Positions 10,895-22,200 of a stretch of 64,000 bases of DNA are shown here, piece by piece. Position 1 is the first letter of the stretch, and the number at the start of each line of letters is the position of its first letter. Source of the stretch: Dysidea avara (Eukaryota; Porifera; Demospongiae; Dictyoceratida; Dysideidae); the NCBI RefSeq assembly GCF_963678975.1, contig NC_089274.1:26847053-26911052 (forward strand), given 5' to 3'. A model generated the notes under the pieces. The model saw only the letters and a program-made list of their open reading frames with translations. It searched no databases and was not told the origin of the DNA. The translations under genes were made by a program, and so were the position numbers.

Positions 10895-11119
10895 AACTAG
10901 CTAGAGTATAGGGACCAGATTGATAAAAAGTACTGAAACAAGTTGGAGTAGTGCACGATATTAAATTAAATTTGACAATAAGAAAATGTACCCTGGCCTA
11001 CTGTGCATTTCCATTATGGTATCTTGAGCACAGTAGGGATATTGTTTTAGTGTGATGCACTGCATGCAGCTTGTTTCAGTACTTTTTATTGATGTGCTAT
11101 GGCGGTCCCTTCTCTAGTT
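10895..11119. mobile_element. 225-bp foldback MITE, AACTAG termini
   Basis: AACTAGCTAGAGTATAGGGACC at the left matches the inverse of GGTCCCTTCTCTAGTT at the right with a small gap; AAAAGTACTGAAACAAG also pairs internally. The inner hairpin CCTACTGTGC...GCACAGTAGG recurs at 49108-49157. Confidence 0.65.
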
Positions 11120-11159
11120 AAAAATTCCAATTTTTTGCCTTATTAGGAGTGATGGAGTA

Positions 11160-11690
11160 TAGGGCAAAGGGGCAACTTTGGACATGAACTTTACACAGTG
11201 TAACTTGGACATGAACTTTACACAGTGTGTAGTTTCTATACATGGCATGATAGCTATAGTAGCAGGGTTTTCTAGGAGTGCAGCAGCCCTCAGATGCTGT
11301 ATGGAACCAAAGCATCAAGTTTTTAGTAAAAATACCCACCCCATTTTTATGATGGTCTTTCAGTCAAGTGCATCAATACAGAATGAGAATCAATTGCTGG
11401 CTAATATGGCATACAAAGACAAAACTGTTTCAGCCGGCTGGCAGGATGTATATGTTTAATTTGCCCAGCACAATGGTAAGATGACAGTGCATGCATGCAC
11501 AGATAAAGAAGAGGTTTATAGCTCTAGTTCACACACCTTAGTTGAGCATGCAGTTGACAGTTCTATTGATTTTACAATTCTGTAACTCCTAAAATATAAT
11601 TTTGACCACCCCTAATTGGTACTTAGAAGAGATTTACCCTTCTCCGCTCTTTCTATCGCTTTTCATTTTGATATGCTAGTATCTATGTAT
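11160..11690. other. Non-coding stretch before the large inverted repeat
   Basis: It contains a short tandem duplication of GGACATGAACTTTACACAGTGT near 11178-11229. The part at 11530-11670 is present in reverse orientation at 53140-53275, so it is repeat-derived. No exon supported. Confidence 0.4.
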
Positions 11691-12216
11691 ATATAGTCAT
11701 TAATCGATTCTCGGACGAATTTATATCCGGACACCTGTAGCAACCAAACAAAATGTTCCATAGCCCTGATATTTGCAGCATAGGAGGACATATGCGTTGG
11801 CACTTTGCATACCAAAAATCACTCCAATTGGTTAAAGCAGGTAGGAATACGAAGCCCAAATGTCCGTCCGAAAAAACCATCGATTACCGGACAAAAAATC
11901 TATATCCGGACAACAGCTCATAATTCCGCAAGGAAAGAACCGATTGCCGCTAAACTCTATAGTATATATAACTTTAGTCTATGTTAGTACCACGATAAAA
12001 ATGTGGAGTCTGAAATGTACACCAACTGGCATATACAGCTCGCTAAAGTTCACCTACTACAGCGACCACTAATTCCGGACACTTTATATCTAGCAACTAT
12101 AAGTTACTTTAATGCATCTGCAGTCAGGCCCGTAGTCAGGGGGTCCAGAAGAACCGCCCTCTTAGAGAAAAGGTCCACAATTTCAGTAAAAAAGGTTCAC
12201 AATGTTAGCAAAAGCC

Positions 12217-13165
12217 TTAAGGTAGGCATTCCAGTATCCGAGATTTTTTAATAAAAAAATTCTCCGTATATTCCCCAATAGAACCCTGGTACAAAATGAC
12301 ATCTCGTGTTTAACTTGGGATTGCTCCGTCGTCCGAGCTCCAATGAGGGTGAAAATCGCTGTGGGGTTTGTCCACACGCTGATCATCATGAAAATCTTAG
12401 TTTTATCGTGCGCGTTACATATAAGTAAGTTTTGTGTTGTTTTGTAATCTTTTCAAGCCTTGTAATGTATGTAGAATACTTTAAAACTGTAAAAAACGTA
12501 CGGTCGGGTGGAAGGTAGTCACTGGTGCTTACTTTAAAGTGCGTAGTTACTTCGCTCGGGTTAGCGATTTTCAGCTCCAGAGCAATTTTCTGATGGCTGT
12601 GTCATCAGCTCAAAAGTATAAACCACTTCAAAGTCGGCATAACAATGCCATAATTGAAACCACAACTCCACCTTAGGTATTGTTGCATCATTGTGGCACC
12701 TCCACTTTAGTTGCTTACCTTTATAAGTTGTTAACTTGATGTTTTTACCAACTTGAGATAGCCACTTGCCTATGGGCATACACCATTGTATTGAGAAGTG
12801 TGCAGTAGGTGAAACATATTTGCTCACCACAAAGCATACAAAGATCGCTGAGATCCAATAAGACCTTAAGTTACTCTCATTACATGTACAAACTTGCAGC
12901 TAGAAGCAACTGCAGTTTCAAGACAGTCCAGGTTGCTAGATGGCTTCCTCATTCAATTGTGCCATTTTCCCCTGTAAAATGTATGGGGAGCCCTGGAGAA
13001 AAAATGTACCTTTTTTCAGTTTTTAAGCACTGTGCATGCCAAAGTAGCTAATTCCAACCCAACAAACTATATATTTCTGAGATCAGCAATCAATACTCTA
13101 TCTATTGAGCATATAAAAAGCCCGTTTTTCCAAAATTTTAAGATCAGTCTGGAATGCCTACTTAA
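12217..13165. mobile_element. piggyBac-like element flanked by TTAA
   Basis: The 941-bp insert begins GGTAGGCATTCCAG and ends CTGGAATGCCTAC, with TTAA on both sides (12217-12220 and 13162-13165). The right arm of the large inverted repeat shows the empty site, GGACCTTAAGGC near 17156-17167. The interior has no recognised transposase. TTAA specificity is known for piggyBac; assignment is by that feature alone. Confidence 0.75.
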
Positions 13166-13316
13166 GGTCCACAATTTTGGTAGCCATTACAAGTCCAAAT
13201 TTTCAGTGGAAAGGCCGTCCATCAGCTGCAGTTTACTAAATACCACTAATAAGCAATAGCTAGCTATATACCAAATTCTCCGGTTACTTATTCAGTAAAT
13301 GCAAGATCGAGATATT

Positions 13317-13372
13317 CTAATAGAGCAGTCAACCACTCTAATAGAACAGTCACTCTAATAGAACAGTCATGT
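13317..13372. repeat. TCTAATAGARCAGTCA short tandem motif
   Basis: Two to three direct copies of ACTCTAATAGAACAGTC; the reverse of the longer array at 16903-17003. Confidence 0.7.
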
Positions 13373-13532
13373 TTTAAAAACTGAATGTAACTACTTAATT
13401 CATTTACAAAAACATATAGTGAGATCATCTAAACTTGATTAAAATATGAAATTGGGGCACTGAGCCACTCAGACCACCATGAATAACACCCATGCTTCAA
13501 CTTCATGTAATGTGTAAATTTAATCCCAGCCT

Positions 13533-14054
13533 GTAAAGAAAGTGCACGTCCAACTAAAGCAGAGTTAACTGTGGCAAAAAGTGATGATGTCATAGTGTGG
13601 CCATGTGTGAGGTATGGAAATATTAATCAGTTAATACACTATTGTTGTTAAAGTATTGATGAGAACTATGTGATACTGCTAGCTTTTAAGTGTGTGAGTA
13701 TCTTCATGAATGCCACTCAAATTTGATTCTCAATAAAGCAATAGATTCTCTGATAGCAATAAATAGTTTGAGCTTGGCCGCCTTTCCTGTATAAAGCAAT
13801 GCTATGAACAAAGGAAAGGCAGCCAAACTCAAACTATTCATTGCTATCAGAGAATCTATTGCTTTATTGTTATGAATTAGATGCTCACACACTTAAAACC
13901 TAGCAGCATCACATATTTCTCATTAATACTTTAACAACAATAATATTATTGTATTATCTGTTTAATATTTCCACACCTCACACATGGCTGCACTATGATA
14001 TCATTACCTTTTGTCATAGTTAACTCTGCTTTACTTGGACGCGCACTTTTTTAC
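13533..14054. mobile_element. 520-bp foldback element
   Basis: The ends GTAAAGAAAGTGCACGTCC and its near-inverse at 14035-14054 start two arms that pair to a loop around 13778-13822. Inner stems include AATAGATTCTCTGATAGCAA. It lies in the spacer of the large inverted repeat. Confidence 0.75.
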
Positions 14055-14100
14055 TGTTTTGGATAGAATATTATATATACACATATTTATAACACAAATT

Positions 14101-14311
14101 ATGGGTTTCAAACATATCTTTAATACGGAACAATGGTGCAATGGTGCCAGTAAGGATAAAAGTACACATACACCTATGGTAACAAGAGCACAGAACAAAT
14201 TACCAGTTGTTGGTGGTGAGTTGGCATATACATGGTATACATGCTTATAAAACATGATCTCTGTTCCTAGATGAAGATGGCAGTGAAAGTTCTCATAGTA
14301 AACACTGTTAG
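14101..14311 (+). CDS. Possible two-exon small open reading frame, unknown product
   Basis: An ATG at 14101 opens a frame that runs to a good donor (G|GTGAGT, intron from 14216). A 55-base candidate intron ends in CTGTTCCTAG at 14270. Joining 14101-14215 to 14271-14311 keeps one frame to TAG and gives about 51 residues rich in S, K and D. The intron size suits the short introns of the GST genes here. I recognise no domain. It sits between the arms of the large inverted repeat, so it may belong to a mobile element, or be chance. Confidence 0.25.
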
Positions 14312-16736
14312 AATCAACGTTACCAACTTTATTAGTATGTTAATAGTTTAGATCATTGTGCAGCCAAAAGTGTATGATTGAGCAATTACCATTACAAACA
14401 GTGCAGTGGATAGCATGTGACATCTGCAAAAATTAGTTTCACAAATACTGCTGTCATTTCTCTGAAGAAGAGCAAACCCCTGTCACTTCAAATGCAAGGA
14501 GCATCAGTAATCATAATATATATATACGTACTGTAGCTTTACTTATGTAGCTCTTTATCTGTGACTCAGTAATGATTATATTGTGATGTGCGTATGTAAG
14601 CATCCCTGCATGTGATTTATCTATCATGTTCCGTAGTTTTATGGTAGAGCTACTTATAAGCCTGCGTCAAATATGCCAACATTATAGACTATCATAGAGT
14701 GATATGTCAGCATAATGCAAACATACTAGGTGGATATTTCACATCATGGAGCTTAAGTCCTTGTAAATAGATCGACATTCCCTAATAAAGCAGCCAGCAG
14801 AAAATTTAAACTGCAATCAAATGTAAATAGCTCCTTGGATCAACACTCTCTATTCGAACTGTCATTTTGTAGTGAAAAACTATAATAGAGCATTCATGAT
14901 TAAAATATTCCAAAGAAATGCTGTTAACCTAGGAGGCATAATGAAGATCAAAACTTGGGGAATTCCTGAAAGCATTTTTGGGCAAAATTTTAAGTATATA
15001 TTTGACTCAGGCCTATAGTTACTTAATGATTAGCTGATATTATTCAGAAAAATGTAGTAAGTGTGATCTTCGGTTAGCTACATGCAACAGCAGAAAAGTG
15101 TTAAATAAACACTTGTGTGGGCCAATGCTTGAATTGTAAAATAACATGAAATTATTTTCGGTAAGATAGCTAACACTTCAAAGGTTGTAATTTTAACTAT
15201 CAGAGTTTAAGTTATCAGTTTGCAATATTAAGTACATATGTACAAGCTCAAAGCAAGGATTATTCCCTATGCCCAAAGTCAGTATTTTGGTCACAACTAG
15301 CAGTCTCACTTCTAGCCCTTGGATGCTGGAGGTTAGTAGATAATATGACAAAAGATCAAGGACTATCTTGAAAATTATTACTATTCTATACAATCCATGT
15401 ATGTGCTTTACTTGACTGTTCAATTAGAATGCATGTATGACTGTTCTATTAGAGTAAATTGATCTGGGACCAGATCCTGTATTCTTATATACACTGTTGG
15501 GATAGAATGAGATAACTCTCACTTTTTCACCTGTGATATTAACCTCTGTTTCATGAAACCGCTGCAACTTGCCAAGCAGCTAACAAAGTATACTATTCAA
15601 AGTTCTGAAAAAAAAATTAATAAGGTACACTTTGTATACCCTAAATTCGAGTTTTGGCGTGGACATGGTAAGGATAACTTATATTATGTATGTCAACTAA
15701 ATACAGATAGGTCAGGTCTACAAAGACTATATTATAGCTACTCACTCACTACATTTCTGTGCCATATTATCCTCTGAGACACTGAGATGCATTTTGCAGT
15801 TGTACATGTGTCCAGCATTTGTTGCACAAAAGCCTTTGGCAGTACTAAATCTATTCTTGGTGGATAAAAATAATGTTCTTTGTATCATTTCTAAAGAATG
15901 ATTTGGTGACATATTTGGTTACACAATCATGCATGTGGAAATAGGTCAGATACTTACAATAGACTTTTCTGTTCAGAGAACTCTGCACTGTTGTATCACA
16001 TGAACTTTGCAACAATTAGCTATAGGTTATAGCCAAACTTCCTTAATAAGATTATGGTTAATTGCATTTGTTCATGTTAAAAGCCATAGTATACATTTCA
16101 ACCAAGGCTACATGTACCTGTCAATTGCATAGGGAATTATATAGCTAATATTCAGTTGAGACCACTGGCACCTGCCTAATGGAAAAATATGAACTTGCTT
16201 TTTTAGCCATTGGTAGCTAATCACCAATAAGCAAGTGCATGCATGGCTCCAGTGGACAAGCATGCATGAGGAATTAACATTGAGTAGAGAGGTGGTGACT
16301 ATAAGTAAGGCTCTGTGTTGCATAGCTAGATTATAAGCATGCAGCCCATAAAACAACTGAAGTGGGAAAATGTAACATAACGATATCAATATAAGCATTT
16401 TCATCAATTCAGTGGTAATGCACTGCACAGGGCGTAGCCAGACTTTAGATACATCTGGGAGCATGCTCCCCAGGAAATATTTTGAAAATATAGACAAAAG
16501 GTTGGAATTTTATGGTATTCCCAGTCAATGAAAATAGCACAGTTTTTAGGTAGCAAATTCAAGCTCAAGACCAGCTATACTGATAACATCTGGAAAAGTA
16601 TCTCTACTGCCACTGTATAGTTATACCATCTATGTCTGAATGTGTTGGAGTGTCACAGTGAATAATTATGGATGGGAAAGCCTGAGTGCTCTCTCAGTAG
16701 GGGCAGTGGAGCAGGCCAAAGAGTACTTCAAGACAA
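14312..16736. other. Spacer of the large inverted repeat
   Basis: Nothing in this stretch is clearly a gene. A frame at 15553-15670 opens with ATG, encodes a basic segment (containing YPKFEFWRGHG) and meets a possible donor GGTAAGGA at 15666; I cannot identify it. The motif of the CTATTAGAGT repeat recurs near 15437-15460. The GGAGCATGCTCCCCAGGAAA motif lies at 16458-16477. Confidence 0.35.
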
Positions 16737-16902
16737 TTAAATTTACACATTACATGAAGTTGAAGCATGGGTGTTATTCATGGGGGTCTGAGTGGTTCAG
16801 TGCCTCAATTTCATATTTTAATCAAGTTTAGATGATCTCACTATGTTTTTGTAGATGAATTAAGTAGTTACATTCAGTTTTTAAAAGAAATTATAAACGT
16901 GA

Positions 16903-17003
16903 CTGTTCTATTAGAGTGACTGTTCTATTAGAGTGACTGTTGTATTAGAGTGACTGTTCTATTAGAGTGACTGTTCTATTAGAGTGGCTGACTGCTCTAT
17001 TAG
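16903..17003 (+). repeat. Tandem array of a 17-bp unit
   Basis: Five to six copies of GTGACTGTTCTATTAGA, the last ones variant, followed by the common form CTGCTCTATTAGAATATC. The same core word occurs singly in at least eight other places in the window. Confidence 0.85.
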
Positions 17004-17277
17004 AATATCTCGATCTTGCATTTACTGAATAAGTAACCGGAGCATTTAATTCAGCTTGATATATAGCTAGCCATTGCTTATTAGTGGTATTTAGTAAACT
17101 GCAGCTGATGGACGGCTGGGCTTGTCACAGTATGGCTACCAACCCACTGATTGTGGACCTTAAGGCTTTTGCTAACATTGTGAACCTTTTTTACTGAAAT
17201 TGTGGACCTATTCTCTAAGAGGGCAGTTCTTCAGGACCACCTGACTACGGGCCTGACTGCAGATGCATTAAAGTAAC

Positions 17278-18104
17278 CATATCAAAACATATGTATGGGA
17301 TTTGTCAAATCAAGCATTTTCAGGTGGTCAACATTAAAAGTTTTCAAACACTGGGTTAAACCTTTAAAAATTAAGAATTATGCATTAAATAAATCTAATA
17401 TCTGTTTAATATCCTTTTTGAAACCTCAACTTGGTAAACAGGCTGATCATAAAATCTCATCATTCCTTGTCATTTTTTGTCCAATACAAAATACATGTAT
17501 TTTACACTACACACAAAAACACTAATTTACAACCTTTAACTCACAAAATTTCTACAGCACACCATACAATAAAAGAAAGCCCTTGAATTTCTCTATCCAA
17601 TTCCGACCGTACAAATGGGAAAATGTCGCCATAGCGACAATTATTTACTGCTGATGATGACATAATACACGCTCCATACATTAACCTATTGGAAAATTAA
17701 ATTATCTCGCCGGGAAAATCCCAATTTACATGTTATCCTCAGCCAAATTCGCTAAATTTGGTATCATTCTACGCAGCGAAGGATGCTTAATAAGACTCCG
17801 ACCGTACAAATTGTTAAGCAGGTTAGGTTATAGTTAAAAACACATGTTTTTACGGGCATTCTGAACACGTAAATTTTGCGGTACAAGGCTCCTTTCTAGC
17901 TTCCCCTTCATTACTACACAAAGAACTTACACATGAATCGAATCGCCTTTCATCAAGGAAACTGATAAACCAAACTTCGTGTCCGTCAACCAAAGTACGC
18001 GGAAGTTATGGCGCCTTGTTTAGAGGACGGTGTTATTGTATACGAAACGGGCGTAACCCATTCGGAAATCCGGAATATCTTACAGTAACACAAGTTTTGA
18101 TATG
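17278..18104. mobile_element. 827-bp element with CATATCAAAAC termini, copy A
   Basis: CATATCAAAAC and GTTTTGATATG form the ends. The left arm of the large inverted repeat reads straight across (GTTAC-TTATAG equivalent at 12096-12106), so this is an insertion. A second, inverted copy is at 55637-57954. No transposase and no clear target duplication. Confidence 0.7.
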
Positions 18105-18318
18105 CTTATAGTTGCTAGATATAAAGTGTCCGGAAATAGTGGTTGTTGTAGTAGGTGAACTTTAGCGAGCTGTATGTGCCAGTTGGTGTACATTTCAGAC
18201 TCCAAATTTTTATCATGGTATAAGCTTAGACTAAAGTTATATACTAGAGTTTAGCGGCAATCAGTTCTTTTCTTGCGGAATTATGAGCTGTTGTCCGGAT
18301 ATAGATTTTTTTGTCCGG

Positions 18319-18723
18319 TAAGGCCACTCCAAATAAATTCTCTGTTTCCCGTCCACCGCCCGCACCTGGTTACTTCCAGCTCTATATATTCCATTGTTCC
18401 TTATTTTCCGGTTATTCTTGCATACTGATAGGCTATCTTGAAACAGTGTCAGCTCACGTGTCAGCAGTGCTATGAAGTCAGCACAAACTTCACGTTTGAC
18501 TCGGTTATTTTTGCAACTTACAAAGGAAGGAACAAGCCGCGAGGAACAAGCCGAGGAACAAGCTTAAGCATGCTTTTATGCAGCCTTTTTGGCTGTGCCA
18601 GGCAAATAATGGTTTGAAGAACTAGCCAATCTTATAATGAAATAATGGAAATGGACGCCCGCCCGCATGCAAATATGCCTGAGTCCAGGACGGGAAACAG
18701 AGGATTTATTTGGAGTGGCCTAA
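18319..18723. mobile_element. 399-bp MITE, PIF/Harbinger type by TAA duplication
   Basis: The element 18322-18720 begins GGCCACTCCAAATAAATTC and ends GAATTTATTTGGAGTGGCC-like sequence (with one or two changes), within TIRs of about 33 bp. TAA flanks it at 18319-18321 and 18721-18723. The other arm of the large inverted repeat carries a single TTA/TAA at 11884-11886, so the duplication is proven by an empty site. A 3-bp TWA duplication is typical of PIF/Harbinger. Confidence 0.85.
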
Positions 18724-18949
18724 TCGATCGTTTTCTCGGACGGACATTTGGGCTTCGTATTCCTACCTGCTGGGGTGATTTTTGGTATACAAAGTGCCAA
18801 CGCATATGTCCTCCTATGCTGCAAATATCAGAGCTATGGAACAGGTTGCTACAGGTGTCCGAATATAAATTCGTCCAGGAATCGATTAATGACTCTATAT
18901 GCATTTAGCTGCATCTGTAGCTTCTACTATATAGACAAGTATCCTAGCT

Positions 18950-19202
18950 AGCTAGCACGCAAAAAAAATTTGAAGGGGCGAAATCAGACCTTCAGTGCTG
19001 GTCACTGTAAAGTGTTAGTAGTAATAGTAATAATCACTTTCTGTTTACCTCAAATCCAAATCACGTGAACCACTGGGCGTTTACTAGAGGTCTACTGTAC
19101 TACGTCATCCATCATGCACATTTTTTTGTCACGTGTCAGTCTCGAATTTTCTTGAGCGTTGCTGTCGAGGTTGTGCTTTTTCTGGTTTCCTATACAGTCG
19201 CG
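18950..19202 (+). promoter_or_regulatory. GST-1 promoter and 5' leader region
   Basis: This is collinear with the GST-2 promoter (53515-53582 and 54140-54293) over blocks such as GGGGCGAAATCA and CTACTGTACTACGTCATCC. Two CACGTG E-boxes are at 19062-19067 and 19130-19135. CTGGTTTCCTATACAG five bases before the ATG resembles a 3' splice site, so a 5' untranslated exon may lie upstream. No TATA box recognised. Confidence 0.5.
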
Positions 19203-22200
19203 ATGCCTTCCTACAAGTTGTACTACTTTAATGCAAAAGGCGCGGCCGAACCAATCCGTCTCATTTTTGCTCAAGCCGGGGTGAAGTATGAAGACTTTCG
19301 ATTTGAAGGCGAAGACTGGGGAAAGAAGTACAAGGCAGGTACGCTCTATGATATCGTACAATAACTCAATTAACTGAGTCAGTGCGAGAGGATGGGGAGA
19401 CTCGGGAGTGGGGGGAAGCCTGGAAGGGTCAAAAGTATTGCCCGGACATGTCGGGCTCTGGATTCTTTGTTTTTTTTTTCGTAAAGAATCACCAAGACTC
19501 ACGGTAGTGTGTCATGAGGCCAAGAAAGCAGGCGCGCCACAAACCAAGAGCGTTTTCACGCCATGACCCCTTAGTCTCGCGTGGCCAGACCGCTTTTTTC
19601 CGTATATTGGGTGGGGAAAAAAGGGTCTGGTGCAACTCCAATAGCTGTTTACTTCTGAGCCGTCCCCACATTCCGGGGACGCTAATTGAATAACATTGGT
19701 CACAAAGGAGGTGCCATGACGTCAGTAAGTTAACTAGAGATCTTTTTATCCTTTAAACGAATCTTAATTTGCTCTGATGTCTCTTTTATAGCGTCTTGAA
19801 AGTTAATCCTCATCGTGTAACAAGACTCACAACCGGAGCAGGAGTGTAGGAATACTTCATAGTTTTACTGACGTCATGGCACCTCCTTTGTGACCAATGT
19901 TATTCAATTAGCGTCCCCGGAATGTGGGGACGGCTCAGAAGTAAACAACTATTGGAGTTGCACCAGACCCTTTTTTTTCCCCACCCAATATACGGAAAAA
20001 AGCGGTCTGGCCACGCGAGACTAATGGCCCCTTAGCGTACCATTTTTGCATTATAGCTATCCGCCAGGTAGGGTAGGCCAGCCGCACAGCAAATTTGATT
20101 AAATTCACAACAGCCATTTCAGGGCCGGAGGAGGGAAAATTGAGTTGGTCAGGCCATTGACTATGATGTTGAAATTGCTACTATATACATACCAATGAGA
20201 GAGGAGCTGTTGCACAGTGTGCGAAGCACAAGCATTCTGGGGGCATGCCTCCACAGGAAATTTTTGAAAATTAGACACTCAGATATGCAATTTTAGTGAT
20301 ATTTCACTGCTAGCTAGCTATATAAATATGCCCAAGCCTATCTGTTCTTCAGACTTTCTATACTATGTATAATTGTAGACCTGACATACAGGGGACACAG
20401 CATGAAACTTGCTGTATGGTTCATTTAGTTATAGCTAGCAGTTAGAAGTTCAAGGGGGGGTCTGAGGGTGCAACCCCCAGGAGCTGCAGAATTTTTGCAA
20501 TTTAAAGGTTTGAAATGCCTTAAACTTTAAAATTGATGCTAAATTTTAAGTAAAACTAGCTAGCAACTTGCAACTTTCCACCCAAATTTCACAGGAAACC
20601 CATGCAGCATGGCCCCCTTTAGCTAGGATATAATTACTATACAGTGAATTCACACAGCTACAATAAAAAGCTACACAGCTACAAAAATACAGTATACTAC
20701 TATACTGGTTTGTATGAAGTGAACGGATCATCACGTAAATATACTGGTGGACAGTCACGAGACCAATCAGTATTCGAAAATGGCACGATGTGGGTGAGAC
20801 TGAGAGTTTGCTCGGTATCTTGACAGGACGAGTGGGTAGTTGAAGAGGAGTGATTTCTACTCAACATCTCATCCAGATGGCCACCATGTAATGTATGGGT
20901 GTACAGCTTCTTGCCGCGGAATGAGTCATCTGGTTTGTCACTACCAGCCCTTCGCCCAGTAAAAGAAACCAAGAGAGATGAGCCAAGGAATGCTAATGAT
21001 TATTTTATGAGGATTGAATTGTGATATAAGTGTGCTGGTTTAGAATCAAAGAAGGCACCTGCCTTGCATGTGGTAAATGCCAACTGTCAGCACACGTGAT
21101 ACTGTACGTAGAACCCACAATCATTTCTGTACAAAACAATACAAATGCTATGCTGTACATTGGAGGTACTATAGGTGTAGTTCTGTGCTTTAGTTAGGAT
21201 GAGAAACTAGGTAACTACTCGTGTCATGCAATTTCAACAACATCTGTAAAATGTATGTAGCTACATGTAGATGTGATCGTCCAAAGATTGCATGAGAGTA
21301 ATGTAGTTCGAGTTGGTTCAACTCCAGATTATTGGTCCGGCTCAGGCCTGACCAACCGGACCGTCTCCTCCGGCCTTGCATTTGCGAGGTATGGGGGCTT
21401 TGATTTCTTTCGCACACTTTGCAAAATTACTATAAAAATGTAAATGTGTGATTTGATTGCCTCAATCTTTGGAGCATGTAACAGTGAGTTCACGTACCAA
21501 GTTTGCTGTGAATCTGATGAATATCCAAGGAGTTGTGAGCATTTATTCACAAAAAAGATCAAACTTTTGTCATGGCTACTGGTAAACCGAGTATGGGAAT
21601 AGCTTGAAAATCAGAGTGTACATAGACTGATCATCATAGCATTGCCTTTGGATAGTTTGAATAGTAATAGAGTTACAGCTACAAAGTTATAAAGCAAAAA
21701 CCAAGCACGGGATCGGGATACTCTATTGCAGTCACTGCAGGGTAAAAAGGTACATAAAAATGTTGAAAAAGCTTACCAGAGGGACCTCCATAACTAACAC
21801 CCGCATCCTTATCCACTGAACCACTACTGTATTGGCTGATCACCTTGCTTAATTTCTGCTTTATAAATAAACGTTTGTAATTTCATAGTTCTACCAACAG
21901 AAGTACTGTATTGTTCTAGAACATTCTATATATGTTCTATTACCTGGTACATACAATATACTTTTATACAGAAATGCCCTTTGGACGAGCACCAGTCCTT
22001 GAAGTAGATGGCACTAAGATTGCTGGGAGTTTAAATATCCTCCGCTACTTGGGAATAACATTTGGTAAGTACTTAACAAATGATATTAAGTGTGTACATG
22101 TAAGGCCTCATGCATGTAAAGCAGTCTAGTTTAAGCTCTTAGGTTCACTGTTAGAAACACCTTAATAGTTGCATGGCCTAGCCTTGTTATTTAGCATATG

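Larger units (their letters stand above)
11690..13523. repeat. Left arm of a 7.2-kb inverted repeat
   Basis: This arm matches the reverse complement of 16737-18903 in blocks: 11690-12115 with 18080-18903, 12100-12220 with 17150-17277, and 13165-13523 with 16737-17150. It is interrupted by the TTAA-flanked element at 12221-13161, which is missing from the right arm. The TTA at 11884-11886 is the empty site of the MITE at 18322-18720. Confidence 0.8.
16737..18903. repeat. Right arm of the 7.2-kb inverted repeat
   Basis: Inverse of 11690-13523 (see there). Two insertions absent from the left arm lie within it: 17278-18104 and 18322-18720. Core identity between arms is high but clearly below 100 percent by eye. 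Confidence 0.8.

Noticed and set aside
16903..17003. CRISPR-like array
   Set aside because: The units are contiguous 17-base tandem copies without unique spacers, and the DNA is eukaryotic.
18632..18908. Overlapping frames of 87-90 codons on both strands
   Set aside because: They lie across the TAA-flanked MITE and the inverted-repeat arm, and similar peptides at 11805-11987 arise only because the DNA is repeated.
19092..19502. 136-codon minus-strand frame opposite GST-1 exon 1
   Set aside because: It is the antisense shadow of the GST exon; the same shadow appears opposite GST-2 at 54192-54530.
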